Source of the DNA: Aphanomyces cochlioides
Taxonomy: Eukaryota; Oomycota; Saprolegniomycetes; Saprolegniales; Verrucalvaceae
Assembly (NCBI GenBank): GCA_019828595.1
Contig: JAHQRK010000031.1
Coordinates: 620,001 to 684,000, forward strand
Length of the DNA stretch: 64,000 nucleotides
Direction of reading: 5' to 3'
The position numbers were made by a program, and so were the translations under genes. This document shows, piece after piece, positions 45,878 through 58,304 of the stretch; position 1 is the stretch's first letter, and every line of letters starts with the position of its first letter. The notes below the pieces were generated by a model that saw only the letters and a program-made list of their open reading frames with translations, ran no database searches and was not told where the DNA came from.

Positions 45878-47000
45878 ATGGCGCCGAAGAAGACCCAAGT
45901 CGCCACGCCGTCGACTATATACCCTGAGAGAGCGTCATTGACGCCAACATGCAATCCTTACCTGGAGTACTTCACATCGTTTCAAAAGAAGCAACCAAAA
46001 GAGATGGATCGGCTCTTTGATCCAGATCTCGACGATGAAACGCGCGAAACTTTGTTCAATTCTGTCGACGACAGTATTGCTTCGGTGCGTGAAGCGCGTT
46101 GAGTCCACCTCGTTCTGATATGCTACCGATTGTAGAAATACTCATGGGCCGTCCCGGACGAACGTGCGCTTCGTATCATCAAACATTACGGACCTGTATG
46201 TCTGTTCTTTCTGCGTCAAGGGCTTGATTTCCTCTGTAGATTGTCGAAATGGGCGCAGGTACGGGATATTGGGGCCGCTTGTTGCAACTTCGCGGTGTGG
46301 ACATCAAATGCTTTGATCTGCATGTCCCTGGTGAAGAGAAAGAGGAAGATGAAGACGACGAGGAAGAAGGGGAAGAGCGACGGACGTGGATGACTGTCGA
46401 GAAAGGCACTCCTGAAGTACGTACTTTCTGGAAAAAATCTGACACTCAAAATGTCAAGGTGCTTAAGAAACACAAGAAACGCACGCTCATGCTGTGTTAT
46501 CCCGACGATTACGAAGACAGCGAAGAGTCCATGGCGCTCGAATGCCTCAACAATTACTCCGGGGACACGGTCATTCATATTGGCGAACTCTTTGGACATA
46601 CTCTTTGTCTTCCGGAGCCTTGGTACAGTCTTTGCTTGCACTGTCTTGCTGATTGGGATGAATTGCAGGGGAAGAACTTCGTCGCCGGAATTTCAAATGC
46701 GACTGGCCGCGGTCTTTCATAAGGTGCTGCAGGTGCCGCTGCCATCGTGGCATTCCAGTATGGATACATTGACTGTATGGAAACGCACGAAGACGTGCAT
46801 CGTTGACGGTACTTTTGCAACTCGGACGTCATGCTTCATGGTTGTTCGTAGATGGAATTTATGCGTACATCCCACGAGATGAACGATTGAACATGGTCAT
46901 GGCGAGCGAGAGCACCGAGCAATTACTCCGTGAAGATGCAAGCGACAAGAACGATGACAGTGCGCCACCGCCGTCGAAGAAGGCAAAGAAGTCGAAATAG
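45878..47000 (+). CDS. SAM-dependent methyltransferase-like protein, uncharacterised family
   Basis: MAPKKTQVATPSTIYPERAS, then NPYLEYFTSFQKKQPKEMDR, KYSWAVPDERALRIIKHYGP, and the SAM motif I IVEMGAGTGYWGRLLQLRGV followed by CFDLHVP. Later are KRTLMLCYPDDYEDSEESMA, LECLNNYSGDTVIHIGELFG and LPSWHSSMDTLTVWKR. This order (WAVP, VE-G-GTGYW, L-YP, Y-G-x-VI-IGE) belongs to a conserved eukaryotic family of unknown substrate. Introns: 46085-46135, 46197-46239, one after CLPEPW and one after TCIVDG; all keep frame. An acidic insert (EEKEEDEDDEEEGEE) and a Lys-rich C-terminus (SKKAKKSK) suggest a nuclear protein. Confidence 0.7.
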
Positions 47001-49552
47001 TCCGTGCTTCTATTCTTGTCGTGTAATGCACTTATGCCAAGCCTGGTTGCTGAGCATGCTTGGGGAATCGTCTTCTCGCTCGATCAATTGATACAACCTA
47101 GCCACAGCTGGCCAACATGGCTTCAAAATGACGTGGCCTACTTATTTGCTTTGGAGTCGGTGATGGAGGCCTTGAGCTTGGAACGTAGGGGGAATGGGCA
47201 TTCAATGACCGAGAGAATTGAGGTCTGGTAGTTTGACTTCGTCCTGTACTTCACAAAGGGTCCAGCGGCTATCTTATGACGACAATGGCCTCGATCTCGT
47301 CTTTGCACATAGCCGCGACATGGTGTTGTAGAGAAACCTGCCTTCCATATTCTCTCTCTATCATTGCATGCATCAGTGTCTGAGATGCCACACCCAAACA
47401 ACGAGCGTCCTGGGCAAAGGTACTTGTGAAACATTCACGTCTCGACTATTCTAAATGGTTTCAATTTCGCCGCACACGCTTTCCTATTTGGGGATCAAGC
47501 CAAAGACCGCGTTGAACATATCGTCAAGTGACGTCAAATCACAAGATCCATGGCGACACTTGCAATGACACACACTTCTCACTCCACTGCCATCGCCAAT
47601 GGCATTCACCTGCAAGTCGCGCACCATGGAGTCGTGCAGGACATGGCGCGGTGGATGCTATTAGCGATGGCAGTGGCGAGAGTGGCCATGTATAAAATGG
47701 TAGAGGATAACCTGTGTAAGATGATTATTATAAAAAAGATTAGTTGACAGAGGTATCGAGTTCTACGTCAACCAGATCGTCGAACATTAATGATTTTCAC
47801 AGGAAGCCTGTAGAAAATAGTCATCCATTGCGTATGCACTTTCAAAAGTATTTGATTTCAAAGGTCATTATCCGGAATGGCTTCGGAAACCTCGGTTGAA
47901 GGACAATGACTTCTTTAGTTTGTCATCGTAGTCCCCCAAATGCTTCATGATCATGTCACTAAAGCGAGAGACATTGGTTTCCGGACAGAAAACACAAACA
48001 CGAAACTGCCCTAGAAACTCCCGCGCAAATCTGCATTCCCCAACTGGATCGATCGACTCCACCTCAACCATGAACAAACCAGACGCATCATAATCGTCGC
48101 GACGAAACACGTCTCAAAGTCATTCCTCTCGCTACCACACTCACGATCGAATCTTACATGGACCACCCAATCTTCAACAGGCAACTCTACGATGTTCCGT
48201 TCAAGATGGATTGCAATGTGGATCCCCTACGACCTGCAAGCTCCAAAATACGACCCATACCAGACCACTTGAACAACGGACCTTGGCAGGCTCATCGATA
48301 GGTCTGTTATGGGTCGATTGGTGGATCTACAAGGTGGAATGTGAAGATGGGGTCGAAAGCTCGACGACTTTATAAAGAGACACGGAAAAAACATAACATA
48401 AATCGATCGATCATGTTAGTTGGATTGCCTGACGTAAGAATGTTCCATCTGAGAGCCGAGAAAGGATTTACCGGCATTGTTCTTGTTTCCTTCGTGCTGT
48501 TGTGTCGCTGTTTGACAGGGTATTCCCGGCATCGTGGCAACAGCGCTTCTTTCTATCGTGCTATTGTGTTGGTGTTTGCCTTGTAGTTTGAAACTGCTCG
48601 CGGACATGAAGATCGAAATGATCGTGGGTGATCATCGAATCCATGCAAGGTGCAGCAATCGATCCCATCTGACGACATCCATGTCTTGTGTGTTGCTGTC
48701 CACGTTGTCAGTCTCATCTCAGCGTCGACATCAGCCTAGATTTCACGGTAAGAGTACTCATGGAGGTCGAGATAAAGGTCACCTGTGTGAGTACACCGTC
48801 CCGTGCATCTTGATGTGTGTGGATCCATTTGAAGGTCGCCACACTGGCATGCGCGTCGGGACGCCGCTCGATTCCAAACTGCCGTCCATCTCATGATATC
48901 TTTGCGGGGAAACAAAACGGAAGTGGTTTTCATCGAATGAGGAGGTGGCAGACTGTCCAGTTTGGATAGGCTGAAAGAGAGGTAGTTGAGCGAATGGGAT
49001 GTCGGGATGTGAGTTGGATTTAGCCAACGCGAGGATCCAAGGGGGTGCAGTGTTTATGCATTGAAGATCTCAACCACGGTGCTGGACGCGCTCCACACGC
49101 TTGAGAATCTATTTATAGGTCGAGTATGCGGATCTCCGGATAGGGGTTGGAGGGGTTGGAGTGGATATTACAGTGTAAAGATCTCAACACGTTGGGGGTG
49201 CAGGGGTTCAACTCGGATTGCAAGTATTCCCTGGCTTTAGCGACAATGGGCGGTGCAATTTGATCCGCATCCATGCTTCAACCCTGACGATAATGACATA
49301 TTGTTGTTAAAACCAGGGACTACATTCGTACAATACTTGTACCTGTTGTACATCGACCTATCGAACACCGTACTACAATGGACTGTACCATTTCACTTGA
49401 GATTAGTATGAGAAGTCAAGATACATCACCGATTGGAGACGTACATCTTTCTCCTCCCGCATCCACTTTTTGTCCAATGAGGAGGAGGATGAATGATATG
49501 TTTCGATAGGATAAAAGCGAACTAGACCAGCGAATCGTATTGTCTTGTATGA
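47001..49552. other. Long stretch with no supported gene; contains a weak foldback and a G-rich promoter-like tract
   Basis: No reading frame here has recognisable features. An imperfect inverted repeat of about 60-nt arms lies at 47560-47700 (CCACTGCCATCGCC / AGCGATGGCAGTGG). TTATCCGGAA occurs near 47868, and GATCTCCGGATAGGGG with GGGGTTGGAGGGGTTGG runs from 49131 to 49160, with another GGGGGTGCAGGGGTT near 49195. A gene start served by that promoter-like tract was not found. Confidence 0.45.
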
Positions 49553-49837
49553 GATAGTTTGAGCCAATCATCGTTCGACTCAATCCGTGGTTTATATGTC
49601 AAACACGACATACCTTAAATCGCCAACTTAGATGTCCGAACAGGCATACTCAAAACAAGATAAAACCAAAGCACCATCCACTGGACATTAATACAATCTA
49701 CCTCAACACGATTGGCTACTTTATGCATTTTTGCCATAGAATTGTCGCGATTGGCTGAAAAGGACACACATCCCACGTTCTCCTTGACGACAACACACAC
49801 CTTCACGACCTCCGACGCGACTCCTTTCCACCTTCAC
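49553..49837 (-). repeat. Dispersed repeat A, inverted copy without the MITE
   Basis: Reverse complement of 38724-38996, continuing through the site GGCTCAAACTATC without interruption (empty site for the 416-bp MITE). It joins directly to the inner end of the large inverted repeat at 49835. Confidence 0.75.
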
Positions 49838-51827
49838 GAGCATGCGCGACGTGGTTGTGCGAAGGGACCGAGAGCGTGGCATGGACCTTGGGGGCTTGTC
49901 CATCCATGTGAAGACGCAGTGTTGAAGGTGGTGGTGTATTGGAATGTGTGTTTCCTTGGTTTTGTTTGTGTCGGCAGGGTATCTTTTAGTGTGAAAGTGT
50001 GTTTGTATGGGTTTGAGAATGTGGCATGTCAGTAAAGCGAGGTAGCAGTCGTTTCCCATATGCGGATTTGGAGAGTTGTGGTGTACATCTTGGTTAATAA
50101 AACCCCATATGCGGATTTGGAGGGTTGGCCGACTTGGATGGGTGTGGGGTAGCTTGTGATGTATAATTGTGAAATTGGAATATTTCCTTGTCGTTAGTGA
50201 CATTGTGGTTGCAATGTCAAGGGAAAGATGGGGTATTTTGACTGGGCAAGGTCAGATGAATACGAATACTGTCACTAAAGCGAGGTATTTGGTCTTGCTC
50301 TGCTGTTTGTTCTCTGATATATAATACTTGTTGGAATGCATATTGACTACATGAATCATTCATAGAGGTTATCCCTTCAAACTGAATTAAGCTTCCATCG
50401 TCCTGCACACCTACAACTCGATATCTCTCACAACCAATATACAATTTTGCATTCAATTATACAGGATTAACTCCCATATTCTATCACGGCCGCCACCGCC
50501 GCAAGCCTCACTTCCTTCACGCACGACTCAACAAGGTTTATACGTCTCGCGCGGCATACACACTTAGATACACCAACTAAACGTCATATATTATGTGTCA
50601 TATCTACCCTCCAATGATCGAATACACCTACACGACGCCACCACAGGTCCACCACACCGCCATCGCCTGCAAGGACGTCGCAAGGAGGTTGCGGACCTTT
50701 GGACCTGTTCATGTGAGCTGTCGCATCCCTCTCCGTGAGCGGAAGCTCACTTGAACAGGTCCAAACCACGCACCCGATGTGACTCCATCCCTTCACACGT
50801 CCAACACGGCCCGACAAGACATGCGATCGTACTCGACCCGATAGCAAACGCATTCTCGACGAGGGGATCCTCCCGACGAAGATCGTCTCGTCGACAATAC
50901 GTTTGCGGTCGGCGCGAGACGACATGACGCAGGCTTGCTTGAATACGTCAGTAGATCGATCGACCGCCAAGGACGCCGTCCAAGACGCAGACCCAATTCC
51001 ACCTGTGAGACACGGGCATGCGCGACGTGGTTGTGCGAGTGAGAAACAAGGGACCAAGAGTGTGGAATAGATATGTAACCGTCGAAAACTGAACGTTCGG
51101 GACCCTCATTGTGAAATTTGCCAGGTCGGAGACACATCGAGGTCACCTTTGAGACATCGTGCGCTGGATGCCACAAACCTCTCGACAAAGACGGAAGAAA
51201 ACTCAAACGTATCACTCTCCTAACAACTTGTACTCTTGCATGATTCTCTTGGCTAGAGAAGATCTCAAAAATCGTCCACACAACACGAAGACAGAATGAT
51301 CGATCAAATTATCCCGACAAAACATCCAAACACGAAATACCCCAAAAATTCTGTACAAAATATCGAGCCCAACTACCCGAAAGCAACTCCCAAACAACAT
51401 ATCCAGCAAAATATGTACCCGAACGAAATGTCCAATCAAAAGATCCGAGAACAATACCTGAGCGAAATATCCAAACGCGCTACCCGAGCAAAAGCGAAAT
51501 ATGCGAGCGAAATATCCGAATCAAGCATTCGAACCAAAAATACGAGGGAAACATCTGCGCGAAATATACGAGCGAAATATACGAGCGAAATATACGTACG
51601 AAATATTTGAGCAAAATATTTGGTCGGAATATACATAGAGAATATGTATGCGAAATATTGTGCTTTTGATACAAAATTGTGAGGAATGGTTTGAATCGAC
51701 CGAGGTTTCGAATCGATTCCGAATCGAACGGGCTTCTCTGATTGGCTAGAATTAAAATTAAAATTATTCAGCCAATCAGTATCGATCAGCCACCTGACTC
51801 ACGCAAAACACACACTGACACACACCA

Positions 51828-52632
51828 CTTCAGTATGATGAAATAACAATTTTTCACGAAACAAATGTGCTGGATAAACATTGATATACGAAACAAAATG
51901 GTTCGTGAAACGAAAGTATCAAAAAAATTCTTTGATTTGACATTTGTATGCGCGACGGAAGTATTTTAGATACCACCGTTTTCACGAAACAGTGTTTCGT
52001 TCTCAATATCCGGATGTTGAAACCACTACTGGTAGAGTCGTCTCACTAGAGATAAAGCCACCATGGACGTAAGAGAGCGCACCGCTCATGTGATGTCGAA
52101 TCGAATCGTCGCAAGCAACACGAGAGTGTTATCAATCGCTTTCGCACGTGGTTGGGCCAAAACCATCCTTCTCAAATTGAAAATGATCGTATTTCTCTCA
52201 CTTTAGACAACGACGCATGCTTGCAATTTCTTGCTTACATGTCTGTCAAGCGAGATTCTAGGGGTTTGGAACTTGTGCCAGTCAAATCCAATTCATTTTC
52301 GACAATTAATAAGTGCTGCAGTGCACTGAAACATATATACACTGAAGCAAAGCTCAGGGTGCCCGATGATCTTAGCATGCTGCTTTCACGTAAGTCATCA
52401 TTTGTCGATGCAAGCTCATGTTAAAACTAGATTTTGCCAGTCGCTTCAAACGCCAAGTCGCACAAGCAAAAGAGGATGGGGAAATGCCTCATAGTGAGGG
52501 AAAATCCCCGATATCTTGGTCTGGTAAACAGCTTATACGTCATAAATTATTCATCAGACTATTGTCTTTTTCACCCAAATTTGTATTTTTCTACCAAAAT
52601 TGAGTTCATTTCCAAATCGATTCCATCATACT
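51828..52632. mobile_element. Short TIR element containing a recombinase fragment
   Basis: CTTCAGTATGATGAAAT at 51828 and its inverted partner ATTCCATCATACTGAAG ending near 52632 bracket 0.8 kb. The left terminus is cut short after about 17 bp compared with other copies (CGATTTG... missing). No target duplication is clear. Confidence 0.4.
52094..52570 (+). pseudogene. Crypton-like tyrosine recombinase, N-terminal fragment
   Basis: The frame reads RRKQHESVINRFRTWLGQNH, then NDACLQFLAYMSVKRDSRG, SFSTINKCCSALKHIYTEAK and, after a shift or intron near 52390-52432, DFASRFKRQVAQAKEDGEMP with GKSPISWSGKQLI. This resembles the core-binding (SAM-like) domain of oomycete Crypton recombinases. No catalytic R-H-R-Y part follows. 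It differs from the intact Crypton at 60911-62880. Confidence 0.4.
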
Positions 52633-53237
52633 GAAGTTAAGTATAAATGAAAAGTACGGTAAATTGGCCAAATAAAATTCACGTGTGTATAGGTGTGTAT
52701 AGGTGAATAGGTGTGTTTTGCGTGAACTTGGTAAATACTCGATACTGATTGGCTGATCGATTTGCAGATCGATTTGAAAAATCGATACATTTGAGACCCC
52801 TCTCACAATTTAGAATGAAATCGACAATATTTAGGTTATGAATTTCTCTGTTTGAAAGCCATTGGGAGTGACATTGATTTTTCGTCAGAGCTGACAATGC
52901 ATCCCTTCCTCATTTTTTGCTGGAATCTTATGGCCAGATCAATCTCAACAGCGTCAATTAGGTTTGAATATTTTTCATGGGACGGTATGCTCTAAATCAT
53001 TCGTTGGATTTCATTTTTATGCAAGGAGATGCTTTACTTGTACAATTTGAAAGGTCTAAGAACGGAGTGTGAAATAGTCGTAAAATAGTCGTGAATTTTT
53101 ATACGCAGAATTCGTCAAAATACTTGGTTGAACTATTTTGTTGAAATAAACGAAAATGTTTTGATTGGCTAATAATTATCCAATGAAATGACTTCGCGGT
53201 TTTCAAGGATCAAAGGAAAAAGCAAAGGCCGGGAGAC

Positions 53238-54449
53238 ATGGAGGTTGTGAACGAGGCTCCGAGGTACGCGTCGGTCTGAACACCAGGTTTCACACGAGGC
53301 GTTGTAGCTTTGCTGGTATATCTTCCAAGAATCGATCGACCGACAACTGGCCATGGGTCGAAAAGTATCGGCCGTCGTCGTTGAACGACTTGATCGCACA
53401 TGCAGACATTGTCTCGACACTGAATCGTCTCATCGATGCTCAAAAGCTGCCTCACTTGCTCTTCTACGGACCTCCTGGGACTGGAAAAACGTCCATGATT
53501 CTAGCTGCTGCACGACGGTTGTACGGCAACAACTATGCGTCGATGGTGCTGGAATTGAACGCATCCGACGATCGTGGGATCAACGTCGTCCGCGATCAAA
53601 TCAAGGAGTTTGCGGGAACGAAAAAATTGTTCTCGTCTGGTATCAAGCTGATTATTCTCGATGAGGCTGATGCCATGACAAACGATGCGCAATTTGCGCT
53701 GCGTCGAGGTAAGCTCCAGGATCGGGTCGGCGTGTTGATGTCCGTGTCGTAGTTATTGAAAAGTACACGAAGAACGCTCGTTTCTGCTTGATATGCAACT
53801 ACGTGAGCAAGATTATACCCGCGTTGCAATCTCGCTGTACACGTTTTCGCTTTTCGCCGCTCGCTGAGCATCAAGTGAAAGACCGTGTAGAACACATCGC
53901 CAAGGCTGAAAAGTAAGTCGACCTACGACGTTTGCATGAGCTTTACACATTGCCAATAGTGTCAATATGACGCCCGATGGGTTCCAAGCCGTCTTGCGAT
54001 TAGGCGGCGGCGATATGCGTCGTATTTTGAATATTTTGCAAGCCACCAACATGGCCCATGAGGTAGTCAACGAAGCAAACGTAATACCTTCGGATTTTTG
54101 CACGATTTTATGCGGTTCCTAGGTCTACTTATGCACTGGGAATCCGCTTCCTGCAGATATCACCGCCATGTGCAACTGGCTGTGGACGGAAAGCTTTGAA
54201 GATTGCGTACGTCAATGCTTGGAGCTGCAAAAACTGAAAGGATATGCCACGATGGATTTATTGGACCAAGTGTACAACAAAACCAACGAGCTCGAGCTTC
54301 CACCAGCAGCTCGCATGTACATTTACGACCAACTGGCACATTTGGAACACCGACTGGCAACTGGAACGTCCGAGACGCTGCAATTGATGTCCCTCGTGTC
54401 TATTTTCATAGTAGCTCGCCAGCTCATGGCCAGTAAAGAAGGGAAATAA
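53238..54449 (+). CDS. RFC5: Replication factor C subunit 5 (clamp loader)
   Basis: MEVVNEAPR, an intron (53263 to about 53308), then NWPWVEKYRPSSLNDLIAHA, Walker A LLFYGPPGTGKTSMIL, ELNASDDRGINVVRDQIKEF, DEAD-like LIILDEADAMTNDAQFALRR, VIEKYTKNARFCLICNYVSK, sensor/arginine-finger IIPALQSRCTRFRFSPL (SRC motif), GGGDMRRILNILQATNMAHE, and VYLCTGNPLPADI. The order and the LERYT-like block are diagnostic for RFC5 (yeast Rfc3). It loads PCNA as part of the RFC pentamer. Four short introns interrupt it. Length is about 340 aa, as expected. Confidence 0.92.
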
Positions 54450-55381
54450 CAAGATCGATGACGTTGTTTGCGATGACACGTTTCACCCAGGTAACATCTC
54501 AAAACGCTGTAGATTTTGCAGGCTTGGTACCCTGACAACGCAGTCGCCGAGGATGGATAGAGCGGTGCGAATCGCCTGGTGTCAAGCATTCCCTCTTTTA
54601 AACTGGAGCATCGCCGATCGTCGACTGAACGAGTGTCCACGACAGAGTCCGACTTGAACAAACGGTGATGAAAGACAAACTGCAGTTTGCTTCACAGTCA
54701 ATGAGACCTGGAAAAAATGGCAAACTCGTGGCAACGAATCGAGCATCAGACTAAAAAGGCTGTCATTCAATAGTATTGGTGTCTGGATATGCTTCGAATA
54801 TTGGCACAACTTTCCAACTCAAATTCCGCTCCAAGAAAGAAAAAAGGGCGTGTCGAGCAAGTTTAAGGCCATGAATCGCCTTGGAGAAGGCGGCCAATCG
54901 ATGCTTATCGCCCTTGTTGTGGTCGTACTGCCGCAGGAAATACAAAGAGACATTGTCCAACATTGCATCTATATGATGAATGTCTGTTTGACCATGCGTT
55001 GCACAATGAAATACGTACGAAATATGGCTGCGATAGCGCATTTCCTCATGTATTTGGCAAGGCTTTGCGCTCGGTGAGAGAGCATTTTGACAAACTTCTG
55101 TTTTGCCAAACGTTTTGCATATAAATCGAACGCTAATAATGAGCTCTTTTTTAGACGATGGACTTATTTTCTCGTCATTGTGATGTGCAAGCGACTCAAA
55201 AGAATTCAAAACTTTTTAATCCAATTACTACTTACGAAAGTGATTCGAGGGATAAAGTGGATAAAAATATAGACTTTCGTGAAATCGCTTGCGCAAAGAA
55301 ATACAAACAAAATGGTTGCTACAAGGATTTAGCAGGGGATTAGAGGGCATCATACCGTTGTCTCATGAGCTTCCCAAAAAT
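54450..55381. other. Stretch between convergent genes, no supported gene
   Basis: A minus-strand open frame (54763-55209, 148 codons, ending FEAYPDTNTIE) is present but shows no motif or splice support. The rest is short frames. It lies between the RFC5 stop and the GH81 stop. Confidence 0.35.
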
Positions 55382-57753
55382 TTAAATCGGGCGAGTCATC
55401 GCGTAATACAAAGCGTAAGCTCGACTGAGGCCATCGTCCATTGCACAATTTTGAAGCTGCTGGCACGCTTCTTTTGGAGACAGCGAGCTGTAGTTGCATT
55501 GGAGTAGAGATACCCACGCATTCGTTGGCTCCAATTTCAATTTCGACAAGATTGCGTCCCATTCTTCACGGATAAACGAGATTGGACGCGAGTATTCGAG
55601 AATTGGCGAGACGGGAAGCATTTGAATGCCATGAATACATTCACGATTCGGACTGAACCAAGTCGCATAGTCGGACTTGTTATCAAAGAGAATGCCAGAT
55701 ACTTTGTTTGGAATGAAATCTGGTGGATGCGCCACATTTGACGACGAGAGCAAAAAATACGTCCGATGCGACAGCGCTGCTAATTTGAGCATGACATGAC
55801 TCAATTCCAACAACCTACAAGCAATTCAGTGGGGAAATAGCCGGTGGATATCTCATACGCTGCATTTTGAGTAACTTGAGCCCATAAATTTACACCGTAG
55901 AGACAATTAATTTCTTCCGACGTGCTCTCTTCGTCTTTGCCATCCACCATGCACGTCACGCCATGAGAATACGAATGACCATAAAACCAATCAAAATGTC
56001 GAAATCGAGGAAAGGAGACATCATCCAAGGACGCATTCAGTACGTCTCGGATTAATGTCGAAGTCCACTGAAACAATGTCGGATTGGTTTGTATATACGA
56101 TGGGTCTAAATGGTACGCAATTGCCACGGCTATTTCAATGAAAATTTAAACGAGCTGAACATTTCAATCTGTACCTGTAATGAAATAGCCATAATGGTAG
56201 TGGTGATCATTATATACAGCATTTCCTAGGCGCACAAATCAAGATGGAACATGCTCCGCATACCGTACCGAATTCGACATTAATGTCGTGCTTTGCGAAT
56301 CCTTCACTGGAAACAATTCCCTTGTAGACTATGAACGGTTGTAAAGCCTGACCATTAAAACGTTCATACCTTCATCATAGACCAAAGGGAAGGTGGAAGT
56401 ATTGGCCGCCACAACATCCAACAGTTGCTTCAATTTCGTCAATGCATTGGACGCGAGTTCAGCTGCAGCAGGAGTCTTGTCGATCGACGCGAACTTCGCT
56501 GCTAATAAACACATCGTGGCATGTTTCTGAAGTGCTTTGCCTTTGAAATAGTAACTGAGTGGCATTTTCCATCCACCGTAAATTTCGTCGTGCAAAATCT
56601 CGCGTACACGAAACATTGTCAAATCATCAGGACTTGGATCCCGCGGTGCATCAAATTGTGCACACTGCGCAAGTTTTGTTTCTTCTTCATCGGGAAAGCA
56701 AAATTGCCATTCATAGTTTGGACCGTCGATCGTGTACGCTTGCATGAGCCCTCTCGTGTGTGAATGCAAGGACAAATGGACGATTTGTGATGCAAATGTC
56801 AAAATCGACTTGTGATGTTCCATGGCGAAATGTAACACGGGCTGATTCGGCTCGACTATTTGCTTGACCTTCCAAACGTATTTAAATCCATGAATGCCAT
56901 TCACTTCTACCATACCGCCTTCTATATAGCGACCTACAGAAGGAAAATGATCCACAAGGTTATTAGGAGGGAAATTCATACCGGTAAATTGTTGGAGTGT
57001 CGTCAACGTCTCCTTGGACGTCACCACAGCGGCTTGAACGATTCCCGAAAATGGCGTTGACGAACGGAGTGTCTTGCTGGCTTTATCGTAGGTGAATTGC
57101 AAATCTACGGCTGTAGAACTACTCCAGCTCACGAGCCATGTCTGCCCATTGTGCAATCCCAAGACAAATTGGCCGGTTTTTGAATGAAAACATGTTCCTC
57201 GAGTCGATTCCAATACATCGACTGGTTTTCCATCCACGGTGGCAATTCCGTGCTCGGATGAAACACACACTGGCAAAGTCACATGCTCGATTGTCATGAA
57301 CGCTTGGCCGAGAGCCATAACTGAGCGGAGATGCTTGTCGTTGTTTTTCAGAGCAATCTGAACTGTCAAATCGTCCCATTTTTCCACTTCAAATTGGACG
57401 GCGTGACGGTCGTCGTGGGTAAAAATCAAGTTGGACGCTTGTGGAAAGTAGTAATAACTCGTCGCGCCATTGGCATTCTTCGGGCCTCGATGCATGGACT
57501 CGTAGAGATAACTGCAAGCAATGTTTCCAGCCAATTTGTCGATGAACACTGCATACGGGCTGGGGTAGACGGGATCAAGGTTGCCGGTTCCATTGCACGA
57601 CAAGAGATTTCCCCACCACTTATTCGTCGGGATGGCCATGGAGGCTGCTGAAGACGACACATTTGATGGATGAATATACTCTTTCAAAGCATCCGTGCGC
57701 TTGAAGAGGCTTGGATCGGGCGGATCTGCGGCACTTGTCTGGCGTTGACCCAT
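55382..57753 (-). CDS. Glycoside hydrolase family 81 endo-1,3-beta-glucanase
   Basis: Start chosen: MGQRQTSAADPPDPSLFKRT; an in-frame upstream Met at 57864 is less likely. GH81 features: IPTNKWWGNLL, YPSPYAVFIDK, YYYFPQASNLIF, DEIYGGWKMPLSYYFKGKAL, DINVEFG, NAVYNDHHYHYGYFIT (general acid Asp), FPRFRHFDWFYGHSYSHG, and DEESTSEEINCLYG (catalytic Glu region). Three introns near 56340-56280, 56225-56175 and 55815-55800 keep the frame. GH81 cleaves beta-1,3-glucan, the main oomycete wall polymer and storage glucan. No signal peptide is seen in the chosen start, so it may act inside the cell on mycolaminarin. The protein is about 740 aa, normal for the family. Confidence 0.9.
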
Positions 57754-58304
57754 GCTCTCTCTCCTACCTGGCAAGTTGGATGGATAATGGACTTTCCAGT
57801 CAAGATACGACAGATTCCGAATGTATGTATTTATTGTATTGAGATCTATTGGCCAACACTTCAATGACTATCGTCCCCCTCGTTGATCGCGCATTATTGC
57901 GCTGGCACTGACTGTGACTGCGATGTGCAAGCGGCGTCTCTGCTGGAACTGGCGTTCCATAATTGCCACCACAACTCTCGTAACTGCATCGTGGTCATGG
58001 CGCGATGCAGACAGTTATTGACCATCTTGGACAACCTGAATTTCAGCGGCTTCGAGCGAGAGATGACACGATTCTGCATGGGGCTCGTCTTTGGATAGAG
58101 ATATTCAGCCCATCACGACAGTCCTGGCTGTAAATATCTTCCCCCCTCCAAAGCCACTCAACATCTTCGCATATCTTGCTCGGGTGGGGTCAGTATTTTT
58201 GTCAAAATTACACTCAATTCTACCTTCCCTACATGGAATAAGACCCCCCTCAAGAAAACAATCAATGATTTAACCAACTACAAATGAATATGTCCACCGA
58301 AAGA
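57754..58304. other. Short intergenic stretch, no gene seen
   Basis: It lies between the GH81 start and the stop of the HNH-like gene. No motif or repeat stood out. Confidence 0.4.

Larger units (their letters stand above)
49835..52830 (-). repeat. Right arm of the large inverted repeat (partner 40894-43353)
   Basis: From 49835 to about 51600 nearly identical, in inverted orientation, to 41560-43353. A block at about 51657-51843 (GTGCTTTTGATACAAAATTG ...) matches 41274-41460 in direct, not inverted, orientation. The outer part 52634-52830 matches 40990-41165 in inverted orientation. A Crypton-like fragment is embedded at 52094-52570. Confidence 0.75.

Noticed and set aside
54763..55209. 148-codon minus-strand open frame after RFC5
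   Set aside because: No motif or splice evidence. It sits between two convergent genes where 3' regions are expected.
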